NCBI RefSeq assembly: GCF_005144475.1
Contig: NZ_SWJZ01000064.1
Span: 1-64,000 of the forward strand
Direction of reading: 5' to 3'
Origin: Rhodobacter capsulatus
GTDB taxonomy: Bacteria > Pseudomonadota > Alphaproteobacteria > Rhodobacterales > Rhodobacteraceae
Length of the DNA stretch: 64,000 nt
Shown here: positions 19,712-29,329 of the stretch, in pieces
Numbering within the stretch: position 1 is the first letter of the stretch
Layout: each line of letters begins with the position of its first letter
Translations under genes and position numbers: made by a program
Notes under the pieces: generated by a model
The model's input: the letters and a program-made list of their open reading frames with translations, nothing else
What the model was told of the DNA's origin: nothing
Database searches by the model: none

Positions 19712-21142
19712 TCAGACCTCGTCGCCCGCGGTCTCGATGTCGTCCTCTTCGGCCTCGTCGAAGCCCGCCCCGCCGCGCCCCGATTTCGCCGAGGTGACGA
19801 CGCCGAGCGATTTCAGCTTGCGGTGCAGCGCCGAGCGTTCCATGCCGACAAAGGCCGCCGTGCGCGAGATGTTGCCGCCAAAGCGGTTGATCTGCGTCAG
19901 CAGATATTCGCGTTCGAACAGCTCGCGCGCCTCGCGCAGCGGCAGCGACGCGAGCTGACCGCCGAGCACGATCCGCCCCTCTTCGGGCAGGGCTGCATTG
20001 CCCGGCAGCTCGCGTGCCTCGATCGGCCCGGTGCCATCGCCCAGGATCAGCACCCGCTCGATCACGTTGCGCAATTCGCGGATGTTGCCCGGCCAGTCCA
20101 TCGTCTGCAGGCTGGCCACCGCTTCCTCGGACAGCGGCCGCAGCGCCAGGCCCTGGGTGCGGTTGAACACCTCGATGAAATGACCCGCGACCAGCGGCAC
20201 ATCCTCGCGCCGCTCGGAGAGCGAGGGCACGGCGATCGGCACCACATTGAGCCGGTCGTAAAGTTCCTGCCGGAACCGCCCGGCGGCGATTTCGGCGGTC
20301 AGGTTGCGCGTGGTCGAGGAAATCACCCGCAGATCGACCCGCACCTTGTCGGAGCCGCCGACGCGGGTGAACTGCTGTTCCGTCAGCACGCGCAGGATCT
20401 TCGATTGCGTGCCCAAGGGCATCTCGGCCACTTCGTCGAAATAGATTACCCCGCCATGGGCTTGTTCCAGAAGGCCTTTTTCAATTCCGCGTTCCGGGGT
20501 TTCGCGGCCGAACAGCACCTCTTCCATGCGCTCGGGGGCGATCGTCGCGGAATTCACCGTCACGAAAGCCGCCGCCGCCCGGGTCGAATGCTGGTGGATG
20601 TAACGCGCCGCCGATTCCTTGCCCGAGCCGGGATCGCCCGTCAGCATCACCCGCCCGTTCGATTTCGTCACCTTGTCGAGCTGGTCCTTCAGCCGCCGGA
20701 ACGCCGCGGAATTGCCGATCATCTCGCCCGAATGCAGATCCCGCCGCCGCAGGCTGGAATTTTCCCGCCGCAACCGGCTGGTTTCCATCGCCCGCGAGAT
20801 CACCACCATCAGCTGGTCGATGTTGAAGGGCTTCGAGATGAAATCATAGGCGCCCTGCTTGATCGCGGCGACCGCGATCTCGATGTTGCCATGCCCCGAG
20901 ATGATGATGATCGGAATGTCCGGGTTGTCGCGTTTCACCGTCTTCAGGATGTCGATGCCGTCCATCCGGCTGTCCTTCAGCCAGATGTCGAGGATCATCA
21001 GCGCCGGGGCCTCGGCGTTGATCGCCTCCATGCAGGCGTCGGAATTGGCCGCCGTCCGTGTCGCATAGCCCTCGTCCTTGAGGATGTCGGCGATCAGGTC
21101 GCGGATGTCCTTTTCGTCATCGACGATGAGAATGTCGCTCAT
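19712..21142 (-). CDS. ntrX: nitrogen assimilation response regulator NtrX
   Basis: This 476-residue NtrC-family regulator pairs with the membrane kinase NtrY. The receiver (residues 1-120) has phosphoacceptor Asp52 in LMILDIW. The AAA+ domain starts near 140, with Walker A GDPGSGKE at 169-176 and Walker B in VIYFDEVAE. A Fis-type HTH (RTAAFVGMERSALHRKLKSL) lies at the C terminus. The GAFTGA loop that contacts sigma-54 should fall near residues 213-222 but is replaced by RETPERGIEK, so ordinary sigma-54 activation is unlikely. It overlaps the ntrY stop by ATGA. Confidence 0.95.
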   Translation of the reverse strand: MSDILIVDDEKDIRDLIADILKDEGYATRTAANSDACMEAINAEAPALMILDIWLKDSRMDGIDILKTVKRDNPDIPIIIISGHGNIEIAVAAIKQGAYDFISKPFNIDQLMVVISRAMETSRLRRENSSLRRRDLHSGEMIGNSAAFRRLKDQLDKVTKSNGRVMLTGDPGSGKESAARYIHQHSTRAAAAFVTVNSATIAPERMEEVLFGRETPERGIEKGLLEQAHGGVIYFDEVAEMPLGTQSKILRVLTEQQFTRVGGSDKVRVDLRVISSTTRNLTAEIAAGRFRQELYDRLNVVPIAVPSLSERREDVPLVAGHFIEVFNRTQGLALRPLSEEAVASLQTMDWPGNIRELRNVIERVLILGDGTGPIEARELPGNAALPEEGRIVLGGQLASLPLREARELFEREYLLTQINRFGGNISRTAAFVGMERSALHRKLKSLGVVTSAKSGRGGAGFDEAEEDDIETAGDEV

Positions 21143-23388
21143 GGCTCACTATCCTTGATGGCGCGCAGCCCGGATCGGGCGCGGGGCAGTCTGATTTCGG
21201 CACAGGCGCCCGGACGGGCGCCCTCGGCAAAGGCGGGCGCATCGGTCAGAGCCAACATGCCGCCGTGTTCCTCGATGATCTTCTTGACGATCGACAGGCC
21301 AAGCCCGGTGCCCTTGGCGCGGGTCGTGACATAGGGCTCGAAGAGCCGCGCCCGGTCGGGCGGCAGGCCGATGCCATTGTCCATGATCCGGATCTCGACC
21401 GCCTCGGGCTCGACCCTCAGGCTGACGCGGACCTGCGGCGCGTAGCCCTCGGGGGCGCCCTTCTCGATCAGGCTTTCGATCGCCTCGCCGGCGTTCTTGA
21501 TCAGATTGGTCAGCGCCTGGGAAATCATCGTCGCATCGAGTTCGACCACCACCGGCGCCTCGGGCAGATCGGCGGTCAGCTTCGCCCCGTGCAGCGAGCC
21601 TTCCTGCAACAGCACCGCATCGCGGGTCAGGGCCACGATGTCATGATCGCGCCGGTCGGGTTCCGGCATCCGGGCAAAGCGCGAAAATTCATCGACGATC
21701 CGGCGCAGATCGTCGGTCTGGCGGATGATCACCCCGGTCAGTTGCGCCAGCGCCTCGGCCTCTTCGGGGGCGATCTGCCGGGTGAACTTGCGCTTGATCC
21801 GCTCGGCCGAAAGCTGGATCGGCGTCAGCGGGTTCTTGATCTCATGCGCGATCCGCCGCGCCACGTCGCCCCAGGCCGCCATCCTTTGCGCCGAGACCAG
21901 CTCGGTCACGTCGTCAAAGGCCACCACATAGCCCTCGCGCTGCCCCGAGGCCCGCCGCTCGGCCATCCGCACCAGCAGGCTTTCCAGCCGCCCCTCGCGG
22001 GAAACCCGCACCTCTTCTTGCACGACCGCATGCAGACCGTCCTGCAACTTCTGGAAAAGAGAGGCGAATTCCGGAACGGCCTCGGCCAGCGGACGATCGG
22101 TGTCGCGCGCGGCGGCCAGCTTCAGGATCCGCACCGCCGAGGGGTTGAGAAAGTCGATCCGCCCCTCGGCATCCAGCCCGATCACCCCCGAAGTGACCGA
22201 GGAGAGCACGGAATCGAACATCCGGCGCTGCTCGTCGGTTTCGCGGTGCGAGGCCACCAGTTCGGCGCGCTGCCCCTTGAGCTGGCCGGTCATCCGGTTG
22301 AAGACCTGCCCCAGCGTGGCGATTTCGTCATCGCCCTCTTCCTCGATCACCCGCGCGTCCAGATCGCCCGCGCCGACGCGCTCGGCCGCCGCCGCCAACC
22401 GCCCGATCGGCCGCGACAGACGTTCGGCAAACCACAGCCCCGCCCAGATCGCCGCCAGGATCAGGATCAGCGCGAAACCGACATAGATCAGCCCGAATTC
22501 GAACAGCACCCGCCCGCGCGAGGTCTCAAGCTGTTGATAAAGATGGACAGTTTCGCGCGTATTGTCGAGCAGCGACAGGATCTGGCCATCGACCGCGCGC
22601 GAGACATAGAGATAGCGGTCGACATAGGCATCGAGCTTGATCAGCGCCCGGAATTCCGAATTCGACCAATCCTCGATCAGGACGGTGTCGCCCTTGGCCG
22701 CCGCGACCACCTTTTCCGGCGCCGGGGTTTCATAGTCGAAAAGATAAGAGCGATCGCCGCGGGCGATGATCGCGGCGCCGCCATCGATCACATAGGCTTC
22801 CTTCAGCCCGCGCTGAATCCCCTGCTGCCCCGCCACCAGCCATTCGCGCAGATCGCCGTCATCGGCAAAGGTCGCCGCCTGACGGCGCAGGTTGAGAAAC
22901 CCGGCCAGCGCCCCGGCATCCTGCACCAGATCGTGGCGGTGTTCCTCCTGATAGGCTTCGGCGGCCGACAGCGAGGTGCCGACGACCGAGCGCACCCGGT
23001 CGGAAAACCAGCCTTCAAGCCCGATATTGACGGTCAGCCCGGCAAACAGCGCCACCAGCACGGTCGGCACCAGCGCGATCCCGGCAAAGACCCCGGTCAG
23101 CCGCAATGTCAGCCGCGAGCCCGTCGCCCGCACCCGCCGCGCCGCCATCATCTGCGTCAGCCGCAGCAGAATCAGCCCGGCCAGAACGAGGAAGTAGATG
23201 AAGTCGCCCAAAAGCGTCAGCCGCAGCGCGATGCTGTCGGCGCCCTGCCCCAAAGGCCCCAGCACGACAAAGGTGATGATCGCCAGCGCCGGGCCCAGCA
23301 CCGCAAGGCCAAAGACGAAGCCGCTTTGCACCCGGCGCTGGCGCCGCAGCCGCGCCAGCTTCTCCCAAGCTGAGCCACTCCTCGTCAT
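21139..23388 (-). CDS. ntrY: sensor histidine kinase NtrY
   Basis: This 749-residue membrane kinase is the partner of NtrX. It has about three N-terminal hydrophobic segments (residues about 25-115), a large periplasmic sensor region, another transmembrane helix (LILAAIWAGLWFAERLSRP), a HAMP domain, a PAS domain (SGVIGLDAEGRIDFLNPSA), the H-box RIAHEIKNPLTPIQLSAERI and a HATPase with NLIKNAGEAIES and DNGIGLPPD. The ATG at 23388 is preferred; a GTG two codons upstream (23394) has GGGGGA at a comparable distance and cannot be excluded. It is translationally coupled to ntrX. Confidence 0.95.
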   Translation of the reverse strand: MTRSGSAWEKLARLRRQRRVQSGFVFGLAVLGPALAIITFVVLGPLGQGADSIALRLTLLGDFIYFLVLAGLILLRLTQMMAARRVRATGSRLTLRLTGVFAGIALVPTVLVALFAGLTVNIGLEGWFSDRVRSVVGTSLSAAEAYQEEHRHDLVQDAGALAGFLNLRRQAATFADDGDLREWLVAGQQGIQRGLKEAYVIDGGAAIIARGDRSYLFDYETPAPEKVVAAAKGDTVLIEDWSNSEFRALIKLDAYVDRYLYVSRAVDGQILSLLDNTRETVHLYQQLETSRGRVLFEFGLIYVGFALILILAAIWAGLWFAERLSRPIGRLAAAAERVGAGDLDARVIEEEGDDEIATLGQVFNRMTGQLKGQRAELVASHRETDEQRRMFDSVLSSVTSGVIGLDAEGRIDFLNPSAVRILKLAAARDTDRPLAEAVPEFASLFQKLQDGLHAVVQEEVRVSREGRLESLLVRMAERRASGQREGYVVAFDDVTELVSAQRMAAWGDVARRIAHEIKNPLTPIQLSAERIKRKFTRQIAPEEAEALAQLTGVIIRQTDDLRRIVDEFSRFARMPEPDRRDHDIVALTRDAVLLQEGSLHGAKLTADLPEAPVVVELDATMISQALTNLIKNAGEAIESLIEKGAPEGYAPQVRVSLRVEPEAVEIRIMDNGIGLPPDRARLFEPYVTTRAKGTGLGLSIVKKIIEEHGGMLALTDAPAFAEGARPGACAEIRLPRARSGLRAIKDSEP

Positions 23389-23464
23389 GGACACGACGGG
23401 TCCCCCGGTTCTCCGCCGCGGCGAATCCCGTGAGGTGGATTTGCCACAATTACCTGTGGCCTAT

Positions 23465-24841
23465 TTACATCAGTTTGCGCCGCCTTGTCACCTGAATATC
23501 CAGATCGGTGATCTTTTTGCGCAAGGTATTGCGGTTGATCCCCAAAAGATCGGCACATTTGGCCTGGTTGCCGCCGGTGGCATCCAGCGCGATCTCGATC
23601 AGCGGCGCTTCCATCTCCGCCAGAATCCGGTCGTAAAGCCCGGGCGGCGGCAGGTTGCCGCCATGCAGATCGAAGTAGCGCCGCAGATGCCGGGCGATCG
23701 AGGCGGAGAGTTTCTCGCCCTCGCCGCCCGCGCCGCGCAGCGGCTCGACCGCGGGCTGGTTGCCCAGAACGAATTCCACCTCGGCGCGGGTGATCTCCTC
23801 CTCGGACGCCGTCACGACGAGCCGCCGCACGGTGTTTTCCAGCTGGCGCACATTGCCCGGCCAGGCATAGGCGCGCACCAGCCCCATCGCCTCGACCGAG
23901 AAGCGGCGCATGCCCAGACCGTCGCGCTCGGCCCGGCCCAGGAAATGTTCGGCCAGAAGCGGAATGTCCTCGACCCGCTCGCGCAGCGCGGGCACGGCCA
24001 GCGTCACCCCGCCCAGACGGTAGTAAAGATCCTGCCGGAACCGGCCCGCCTCCATCAGCGCGCCCAGATCGACCTGGGTCGTCGCCATGATCCGCGGCGC
24101 GGGATCGGGCAGCGCATCGAGCATCCGCACGATCCGGCCCTGGGTCTCGTCGTCGTAATCGCCGACCTCGTCGAAGACGAGCGAGCCGCCCTTGACGCGC
24201 GCCAAAAGGCTGGAGGGCCCGTCCGCCCCCAGCAGATCGGCCGCCTGCGCCACCACGAAGGGCAGCGTGCGACGGTCGGAGAAATCGTGAATCGCCTTTG
24301 CGATCAGGGATTTGCCGGTGCCGGATTCGCCCATGATCATCACCGGCAGATCGGCATTCATCACCCGCGCCACCAGCCGGTAAAGCGCCTGCATCGCCGC
24401 CGTGCGCCCGACCAGCGGCAGATCGGTGCCCTCGGGGCGCGAGGTCTCGATCACCTTCGGCACCACCTGCGCGCGGCGTTTCAGTTCCAGCGCGCGCGCC
24501 GCCCGTTTCATCAGATCGGGCAGATCGAAGGGCTTGGGCAGATAGTCGTAAGCGTCGGCCTCGGCCGCCTGAATCGCCGTCATGATGGTGTTTTGCGCCG
24601 AGATCACGATCACCGGCAGGCCCGGCCGTTCCCGCGCGATCCGCGGCAGCGCCTCGAGCCCGTTGCCGTCGGGCATGACCACATCCGAGATCACCAGATC
24701 GCCCTTGCCCTCCTCGACCCAGCGCATCAGCGTCATCAGGGACGCCGTCGCATGGACCTTGCAGCCGGCGCGGGTCAGCGCCTGGGTCAGAACGGTGCGG
24801 ATCGTGCGGTCGTCATCGGCGACGAGAACGGTGCCATCCAT
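23465..24841 (-). CDS. ntrC: nitrogen regulator NtrC (NifR1), sigma-70-type activator
   Basis: This 458-residue response regulator activates nif and other nitrogen genes under nitrogen limitation. Phosphorylation site Asp53 is in [11 protein letters not shown]. Walker A is GESGTGKS. The C-terminal HTH ends ...[21 protein letters not shown]. The central domain has no GAFTGA sequence: the stretch after the second strand reads [25 protein letters not shown]. This deletion is known for R. capsulatus NtrC, which works with sigma-70 RNA polymerase. It lies 3 bases beyond ntrB and 76 bases before ntrY on the same strand. Confidence 0.97.
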   Translation of the reverse strand: MDGTVLVADDDRTIRTVLTQALTRAGCKVHATASLMTLMRWVEEGKGDLVISDVVMPDGNGLEALPRIARERPGLPVIVISAQNTIMTAIQAAEADAYDYLPKPFDLPDLMKRAARALELKRRAQVVPKVIETSRPEGTDLPLVGRTAAMQALYRLVARVMNADLPVMIMGESGTGKSLIAKAIHDFSDRRTLPFVVAQAADLLGADGPSSLLARVKGGSLVFDEVGDYDDETQGRIVRMLDALPDPAPRIMATTQVDLGALMEAGRFRQDLYYRLGGVTLAVPALRERVEDIPLLAEHFLGRAERDGLGMRRFSVEAMGLVRAYAWPGNVRQLENTVRRLVVTASEEEITRAEVEFVLGNQPAVEPLRGAGGEGEKLSASIARHLRRYFDLHGGNLPPPGLYDRILAEMEAPLIEIALDATGGNQAKCADLLGINRNTLRKKITDLDIQVTRRRKLM

Positions 24842-24844
24842 CTG

Positions 24845-25912
24845 TCAAAGCTCCTTCGGGGCGACGGGCAAGGAAATGCGGAACAGGGTGCGGCCAGGGG
24901 CGCTTTCGACGCTGACCCAGCCGTTGTGTTCGGAGATGATCTTCGACACGAGCGCCAGGCCAAGGCCGGTGCCGTTCTCGCGTCCGGAAACAAAGGGCTC
25001 AAAGATCGAGCTGGCAAGATCGGCGGGAATGCCCGGACCGTCGTCGATCACCTCGACCTGCAGCGGCAGCCGCTGCCCGCCGCCATCGGGCCGCCGCAGC
25101 CGCAGCGCATAATCGTAAAAGGTGCGCAGCCGGATCGTGCCTTGCCCCTTCGCGGCCTCAGAGGCGTTCTTCAGAAGGTTCAGGAACACCTGTGTCAGCT
25201 GATCGGCATCGCCGAGCGTCGGCGGCAGCGAGGGGTCGTAATCCTCGACGATCAGCATATGCGCGCCAAAGCCGACGCCCGCAGATTTCCGTGCCCGATC
25301 AAGCACATCGTGGACGTTCACCGGTTTCATCTCGGGCGGGCGGACATTGCCGAACTGCTCGACCTGTTCCAGCAGTTTCACGATGCGGCGGGTTTCATCG
25401 ACGATCAGATCGGTCAGCTCCAGATCCTCGCCCGACAGCCCCATCGACAGAAGCTGCGCCGCCCCGGCAATCCCCGCCAGCGGGTTCTTGATCTCATGCG
25501 CCAGCATCTCGGCCATGCCGATCGCCGAGCGCGCGGCCGATTTCACCATGCTGGCGCGGCCCAGCCGATCGGCGATTTCGCGCGGCGAAATCAGCAGCAG
25601 CACCGTTTCCGGATCATCGGCGATCGGCGCGGCCTGCAGGTTGCACTGCACCGGCGCGCGTTCGCCCGTGGTCAGATCGACATCGTTGACGAACAATGCC
25701 GAGCGGTTCTTGCGCACGCGGGCGAAAATCTCTTCCAGCGGCGCGGAAATCGCCAGCCGCTCGCCCAGGGCCTGGCCCTTGAGCGCGCGGGCCGAAAGGT
25801 TGAGGAAAAGTTCCGCCGCCGGGTTGATCTCGATGACCCGGTCGTTGACGTCAAGCATCAGCGCGGGCAGCGGCAGCGAGTTCCAGATGATGCCGGGCGG
25901 GGGCAGGTTCAT
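24845..25912 (-). CDS. ntrB: nitrogen sensor kinase NtrB (NifR2)
   Basis: This 355-residue cytoplasmic histidine kinase/phosphatase controls NtrC in response to PII. It has an N-terminal PAS domain (residues about 8-115, ALMLDVNDRVIEINPAAE), the H-box with phospho-His139 (LAHEIKNPLAGIAG), the N-box NLLKNASEAA and the G-boxes DDGPGIP and GTGLGLALV. There is no membrane segment. The start overlaps the nifR3 stop by ATGA, giving tight coupling in the nifR3-ntrB-ntrC operon. Confidence 0.97.
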   Translation of the reverse strand: MNLPPPGIIWNSLPLPALMLDVNDRVIEINPAAELFLNLSARALKGQALGERLAISAPLEEIFARVRKNRSALFVNDVDLTTGERAPVQCNLQAAPIADDPETVLLLISPREIADRLGRASMVKSAARSAIGMAEMLAHEIKNPLAGIAGAAQLLSMGLSGEDLELTDLIVDETRRIVKLLEQVEQFGNVRPPEMKPVNVHDVLDRARKSAGVGFGAHMLIVEDYDPSLPPTLGDADQLTQVFLNLLKNASEAAKGQGTIRLRTFYDYALRLRRPDGGGQRLPLQVEVIDDGPGIPADLASSIFEPFVSGRENGTGLGLALVSKIISEHNGWVSVESAPGRTLFRISLPVAPKEL

Positions 25913-26883
25913 GCGGCCTCCCTGTCGGAAAAGGCGCTGCGGATCAGCGCGAGCGTGGCGGCGGGATCGGTTGCGCGCATCATCTCGGCGCGCAGCGGCG
26001 CGGCGGCGGCCTCGGCATACCAGCCCAGATGCTTGCGCGCGATGCGCAAGCCCAGATCGCGGCCGTAAAAACTGAGGATCGCCTCGTAATGCTCTGACAC
26101 GAAGTCGGAAAATTCGGATCCCACCGGAAGCTTCGGAACCGCCGTGCCAAACAGCGCCGCGGCGATCTGCGCCAAGCGCCAAGGTGCCCCCTGCGCGCCG
26201 CGCCCCACCATGACACCCGCCGCCCCGCTGTGATCGAGCGCCGCCCGCGCCGAGGCGGCATCGACGATATCGCCATTCGCCACCACCGGCACCGAGACCG
26301 CCTGCCGGATCGCGGCAATCGCCCGCCAATCCGCCGCACCGGTGTAAAACTGCATCCGCGTGCGGCCGTGAATGACGATCATCTTCACCCCCGCAGCTTC
26401 GGCCCGGGCGGCGATCTCGGCCGCGTTCAGCTGATCGCTGTCCCAACCCAGCCGCATTTTCAGCGTCACCGGCAGATCGACCGCGCCCACCACCGCCTCG
26501 ATCAGCCGCAGCGCGTGATCGGGATTGCGCATCAGCGCCGCGCCCGAAAGCCCGCCCGTCACCTTTTTCGCCGGACAGCCCATGTTGATGTCGATGAGTT
26601 CCGCGCCCATGTCGGCGACGATCTTCGCCGCCTCGGCCATCGGCGCCGCCTCGCGGCCCGCCAGCTGCACCGAGGTCGGCAGCCCCGCCGTCAGTTCCGC
26701 CTGCGCCTTCGCCCGGACCGAGGGCTTGGCGGTCAGCATCTCTCCGCTTGCGACCATCTCGGAGACGACGAGCCCGGCGCCGAACCGCGCCACCATGCGC
26801 CGGAACGGCAGATCGGTGATGCCGGCCATCGGCGCCAGAAGCACCGGAGGGTCGAGGCGAAGGCTGTCGAGGCGGATCGTCAC
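25909..26883 (-). CDS. nifR3: tRNA-dihydrouridine synthase (DusB-like, NifR3)
   Basis: This 324-residue flavoenzyme reduces uridine to dihydrouridine in tRNA. It begins with the GTG of MTIRLDSLRLDPPVLLAPMA (a longer reading to 26937 has no better start and would place extra residues before the barrel). The FMN-barrel motifs are APMAGITDLPFR, INMGCPAKK with catalytic Cys103, LKMRLGW, HGRTR and NGDI. In R. capsulatus this gene was named for being first in the ntrBC operon; its product is not known to regulate nitrogen genes. Confidence 0.95.
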   Translation of the reverse strand: MTIRLDSLRLDPPVLLAPMAGITDLPFRRMVARFGAGLVVSEMVASGEMLTAKPSVRAKAQAELTAGLPTSVQLAGREAAPMAEAAKIVADMGAELIDINMGCPAKKVTGGLSGAALMRNPDHALRLIEAVVGAVDLPVTLKMRLGWDSDQLNAAEIAARAEAAGVKMIVIHGRTRMQFYTGAADWRAIAAIRQAVSVPVVANGDIVDAASARAALDHSGAAGVMVGRGAQGAPWRLAQIAAALFGTAVPKLPVGSEFSDFVSEHYEAILSFYGRDLGLRIARKHLGWYAEAAAAPLRAEMMRATDPAATLALIRSAFSDREAA

Positions 26884-27020
26884 TTGGTCTCTCTCTTGCA
26901 ACTGCTCAAGGAAGTAGCGACCGGCGGCGGGAATCACAATTGCGTCCGGTGATCTGACCCATCACAGGGGCGGGAAAATCGGCAGTTGCACAAATTAAAG
27001 GCAATCAGCTGCGGCTCTGT

Positions 27021-27031
27021 GTGCATTGCAC
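27021..27031. promoter_or_regulatory. 11-bp dyad in the nifR3-ispDF divergent spacer
   Basis: GTGCATTGCAC, a perfect dyad with a central T, lies in the 192-bp spacer that must hold the promoters of the nifR3-ntrB-ntrC operon and of ispDF. It is a candidate regulator site only; no known binding consensus was matched. Confidence 0.3.
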
Positions 27032-27075
27032 CCGCGCGGCGCATGTCCTAAGCCTTTGGCAAGCAAGGAGGCATC

Positions 27076-28215
27076 ATGGCGGTTGCGGTGATCATCGTCG
27101 CGGCGGGTCGCGGCACGCGGGCGGGCGAAGGCCTGCCGAAACAATGGCGCGAGCTGGCCGGGCGGCCGGTTCTGGCGCAGACGGTTGCGGCTTTCGCCGG
27201 GCTGGGCCGGATTCTGGTGGTGCTGCATCCCGACGACATGGGGCTTGGCATGGATCTGCTGGGCGGCTCGGTCGTGCTGGTCGCGGGGGGCGCGACGCGG
27301 TCGGAAAGCGTGAAGAACGCGCTGGAGGCGCTGGAAGGCTCGGATGTGACGCGCGTCCTGATCCATGACGGCGCAAGGCCGCTGGTTCCGGCTTCTGTGA
27401 CCGCGGCGGTTCTCTCGGCGCTCGACACCACGCCGGGGGCTGCGCCCGCGCTGGCGGTGACCGATGCGCTTTGGCGCGGCGAGGCCGGTCTGGTGGCGGG
27501 CACGCAGGATCGCGAGGGGCTTTACCGCGCCCAGACGCCGCAGGGCTTCCGTTTCCCCGAGATTCTGGCCGCGCACCGGGCCCATCCGGGCGGTGCCGCC
27601 GATGATGTCGAGGTCGCCCGTCACGCGGGGCTTTCCGTGGCGATCGTTCCGGGGCATGAAGACAATCTGAAGATCACCTATGCGCCGGATTTCGCCCGCG
27701 CCGAGGCGATCCTGCGCGAAAGAAAGGGGCTGACGATGGATGTGCGACTGGGCAACGGCTATGATGTGCACGCCTTTTGCGAGGGCGATCATGTGGTGCT
27801 GTGCGGGGTGAAGGTGCCGCATGTGAAAGCGCTTCTGGGTCATTCCGACGCCGATGTCGGCATGCATGCGCTGACCGACGCGATCTATGGCGCGCTGGCC
27901 GAGGGCGATATCGGCCGTCACTTCCCGCCCTCCGATCCGCAATGGAAAGGCGCGGCGAGCTGGATCTTTCTGGATCACGCCGCGAAACTGGCGAAGTCGC
28001 GCGGCTTCCGCATCGGCAATGCCGATGTGACGCTGATCTGCGAACGACCCAAGGTCGGTCCGCATGCGGGCGCGATGGCGGCGGAACTTGCCCGGATCAT
28101 GGAGATCGAGCCCTCGCGCGTGTCGGTCAAGGCCACGACCTCGGAGCGGCTGGGCTTCACCGGGCGCGAGGAAGGCATCGCCTCGATCGCCACCGTGACG
28201 CTGATCGGCGCGTGA
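27076..28215 (+). CDS. ispDF: bifunctional IspD/IspF isoprenoid enzyme
   Basis: A 379-residue fusion catalysing two steps of the methylerythritol phosphate pathway. The IspD cytidylyltransferase (residues 1-215) opens with [20 protein letters not shown] and has IHDGARPLV. The IspF 2,4-cyclodiphosphate synthase (residues 221-379) has the metal ligands in NGYDVHAF and [18 protein letters not shown]. An internal ATG begins the IspF half. The fusion is typical of alphaproteobacteria, and its products supply carotenoid, quinone and bacteriochlorophyll side chains. AAGGAGG precedes the ATG. pgpA starts one base after its stop. Confidence 0.97.
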   Translation: MAVAVIIVAAGRGTRAGEGLPKQWRELAGRPVLAQTVAAFAGLGRILVVLHPDDMGLGMDLLGGSVVLVAGGATRSESVKNALEALEGSDVTRVLIHDGARPLVPASVTAAVLSALDTTPGAAPALAVTDALWRGEAGLVAGTQDREGLYRAQTPQGFRFPEILAAHRAHPGGAADDVEVARHAGLSVAIVPGHEDNLKITYAPDFARAEAILRERKGLTMDVRLGNGYDVHAFCEGDHVVLCGVKVPHVKALLGHSDADVGMHALTDAIYGALAEGDIGRHFPPSDPQWKGAASWIFLDHAAKLAKSRGFRIGNADVTLICERPKVGPHAGAMAAELARIMEIEPSRVSVKATTSERLGFTGREEGIASIATVTLIGA

Positions 28216-28216
28216 G

Positions 28217-28711
28217 ATGACAGCCCGCTGGCTGCAGGCCATCACCACCTTCGGCTTCGTCGGCCGGTTGCGCCCGGCGCCGGGCACCTGGGGCACGGCG
28301 GCGGGTCTTGCGCTGCTTTGGGCGGTCGAGCGCTTTGCCGGATTTGGCCCGCTTGTGGCGGCAACGGCTGTGATCACGGCCTTGGGCTTTTGGGCGGTGG
28401 CGCGTGAACTGCGCGACCGCCCGGGCGAGGACCCGTCGGAAATCGTCATCGACGAGGTGGCGGGCATCGGCGTCGCGCTGATCTTCCCCGCCGCCGGGTT
28501 CTGGATGCGGGACATGTCGATGGTCTGGCCGGGTCCGGTGGCGGCCTTCCTGTTCTTCCGGCTGTTCGACATCTGGAAGCCCTGGCTTGTCGGCCGCGCC
28601 GACCGTCGCGGCGATGCGGCGGGGGTGATGCTCGACGATCTCTGGGCGGGGCTTTTTGCGGGCATCTGCACCGTGATCGCGGCCGGTCTCTGGCACGGGT
28701 TCCTCCGATGA
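28217..28711 (+). CDS. pgpA: phosphatidylglycerophosphatase A
   Basis: This 164-residue inner-membrane phosphatase removes phosphate from phosphatidylglycerophosphate to make phosphatidylglycerol. It has the family opening TFGFVGRLRPAPGTWGTAAG, the acidic motif EIVIDEVAGIG, and RLFDIWKPW. There are about four hydrophobic segments. It sits one base after ispDF and overlaps pncC by ATGA, so the three genes form an operon. Confidence 0.94.
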   Translation: MTARWLQAITTFGFVGRLRPAPGTWGTAAGLALLWAVERFAGFGPLVAATAVITALGFWAVARELRDRPGEDPSEIVIDEVAGIGVALIFPAAGFWMRDMSMVWPGPVAAFLFFRLFDIWKPWLVGRADRRGDAAGVMLDDLWAGLFAGICTVIAAGLWHGFLR

Positions 28712-29175
28712 TCGCCGTGGAAGTGCTTGATATGGCGCGTGAAAAGGGAATTCGCATTGCCGCGGCCGAAAGCTGCACCGGCGGCATGGTCGCCGTGGCC
28801 TTGACCGAGATCCCCGGATCGTCAAGCGTCTTCGAGCGCGGTTTTGTCACCTATTCGAACGCCGCCAAGGTCGAGATGCTGGGGGTCCTGCCCGCAACGC
28901 TGGACGCCTTTGGCGCGGTTTCCGAGCAGGTCGCCCGCGAAATGGCCGAAGGTGCGCTTGCCCGTTCCGCCGCCGATCTCGCCGTGTCGATCACCGGCAT
29001 CGCAGGCCCCGGCGGCTCGGACTTCAAACCCGAGGGCCGGGTCTGTTTCGGCCTTGCCCGGCGCGGCGGTGAGACGCGGACCGAAACCCAGGAGTTCGGT
29101 GCCCTTGGCCGGTCCGCGGTCCGCGCGAAATCCCGCGATCACGCCCTGTCGCTGCTGGCCGCGGCACTTTCGTAA
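28708..29175 (+). CDS. pncC: nicotinamide-nucleotide amidohydrolase (CinA C-terminal domain)
   Basis: This 155-residue stand-alone CinA C-terminal domain deamidates nicotinamide mononucleotide to nicotinate mononucleotide in pyridine nucleotide recycling. It carries AAESCTGGMVAVALTEIPGS, VTYSNAAKVEMLGV and the SITGIAGPGG motif. It is translationally coupled to pgpA. The N-terminal MoaB-like domain of full CinA is absent. Confidence 0.93.
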   Translation: MIAVEVLDMAREKGIRIAAAESCTGGMVAVALTEIPGSSSVFERGFVTYSNAAKVEMLGVLPATLDAFGAVSEQVAREMAEGALARSAADLAVSITGIAGPGGSDFKPEGRVCFGLARRGGETRTETQEFGALGRSAVRAKSRDHALSLLAAALS

Positions 29176-29194
29176 CCTGCCGCAAATCACGGCT

Positions 29195-29210
29195 TGGCGC
29201 AACAATTGCG
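29195..29210 (+). promoter_or_regulatory. candidate sigma-54 promoter of the ammonium transporter
   Basis: TGGCGCAACAATTGCG has GG at 29196-29197 and GC at 29208-29209, separated by exactly 10 bases as required for the -24/-12 elements. It matches TGGCAC-N5-TTGC except at one position of the -24 box. The same stretch is also a dyad (GGCGCAA, 3 bases, TTGCGCC). It lies about 120 bases before the transporter ATG. Confidence 0.5.
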
Positions 29211-29329
29211 CCCAATCCTTCAGCAACAAGAATACGCCCATGAATTAAGCGCATATCGCCGCCACGCGCGCCTTTTCACGGCGGTTTCGGCATGCTTCGC
29301 CGCTGCCAAACCGACGAGGAGGATTCGGG

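Noticed and set aside
26884-27075. Sigma-54 promoter for the nifR3-ntrB-ntrC operon
   Set aside because: No GG-N10-GC element with acceptable flanking bases was found on the minus strand of the spacer.
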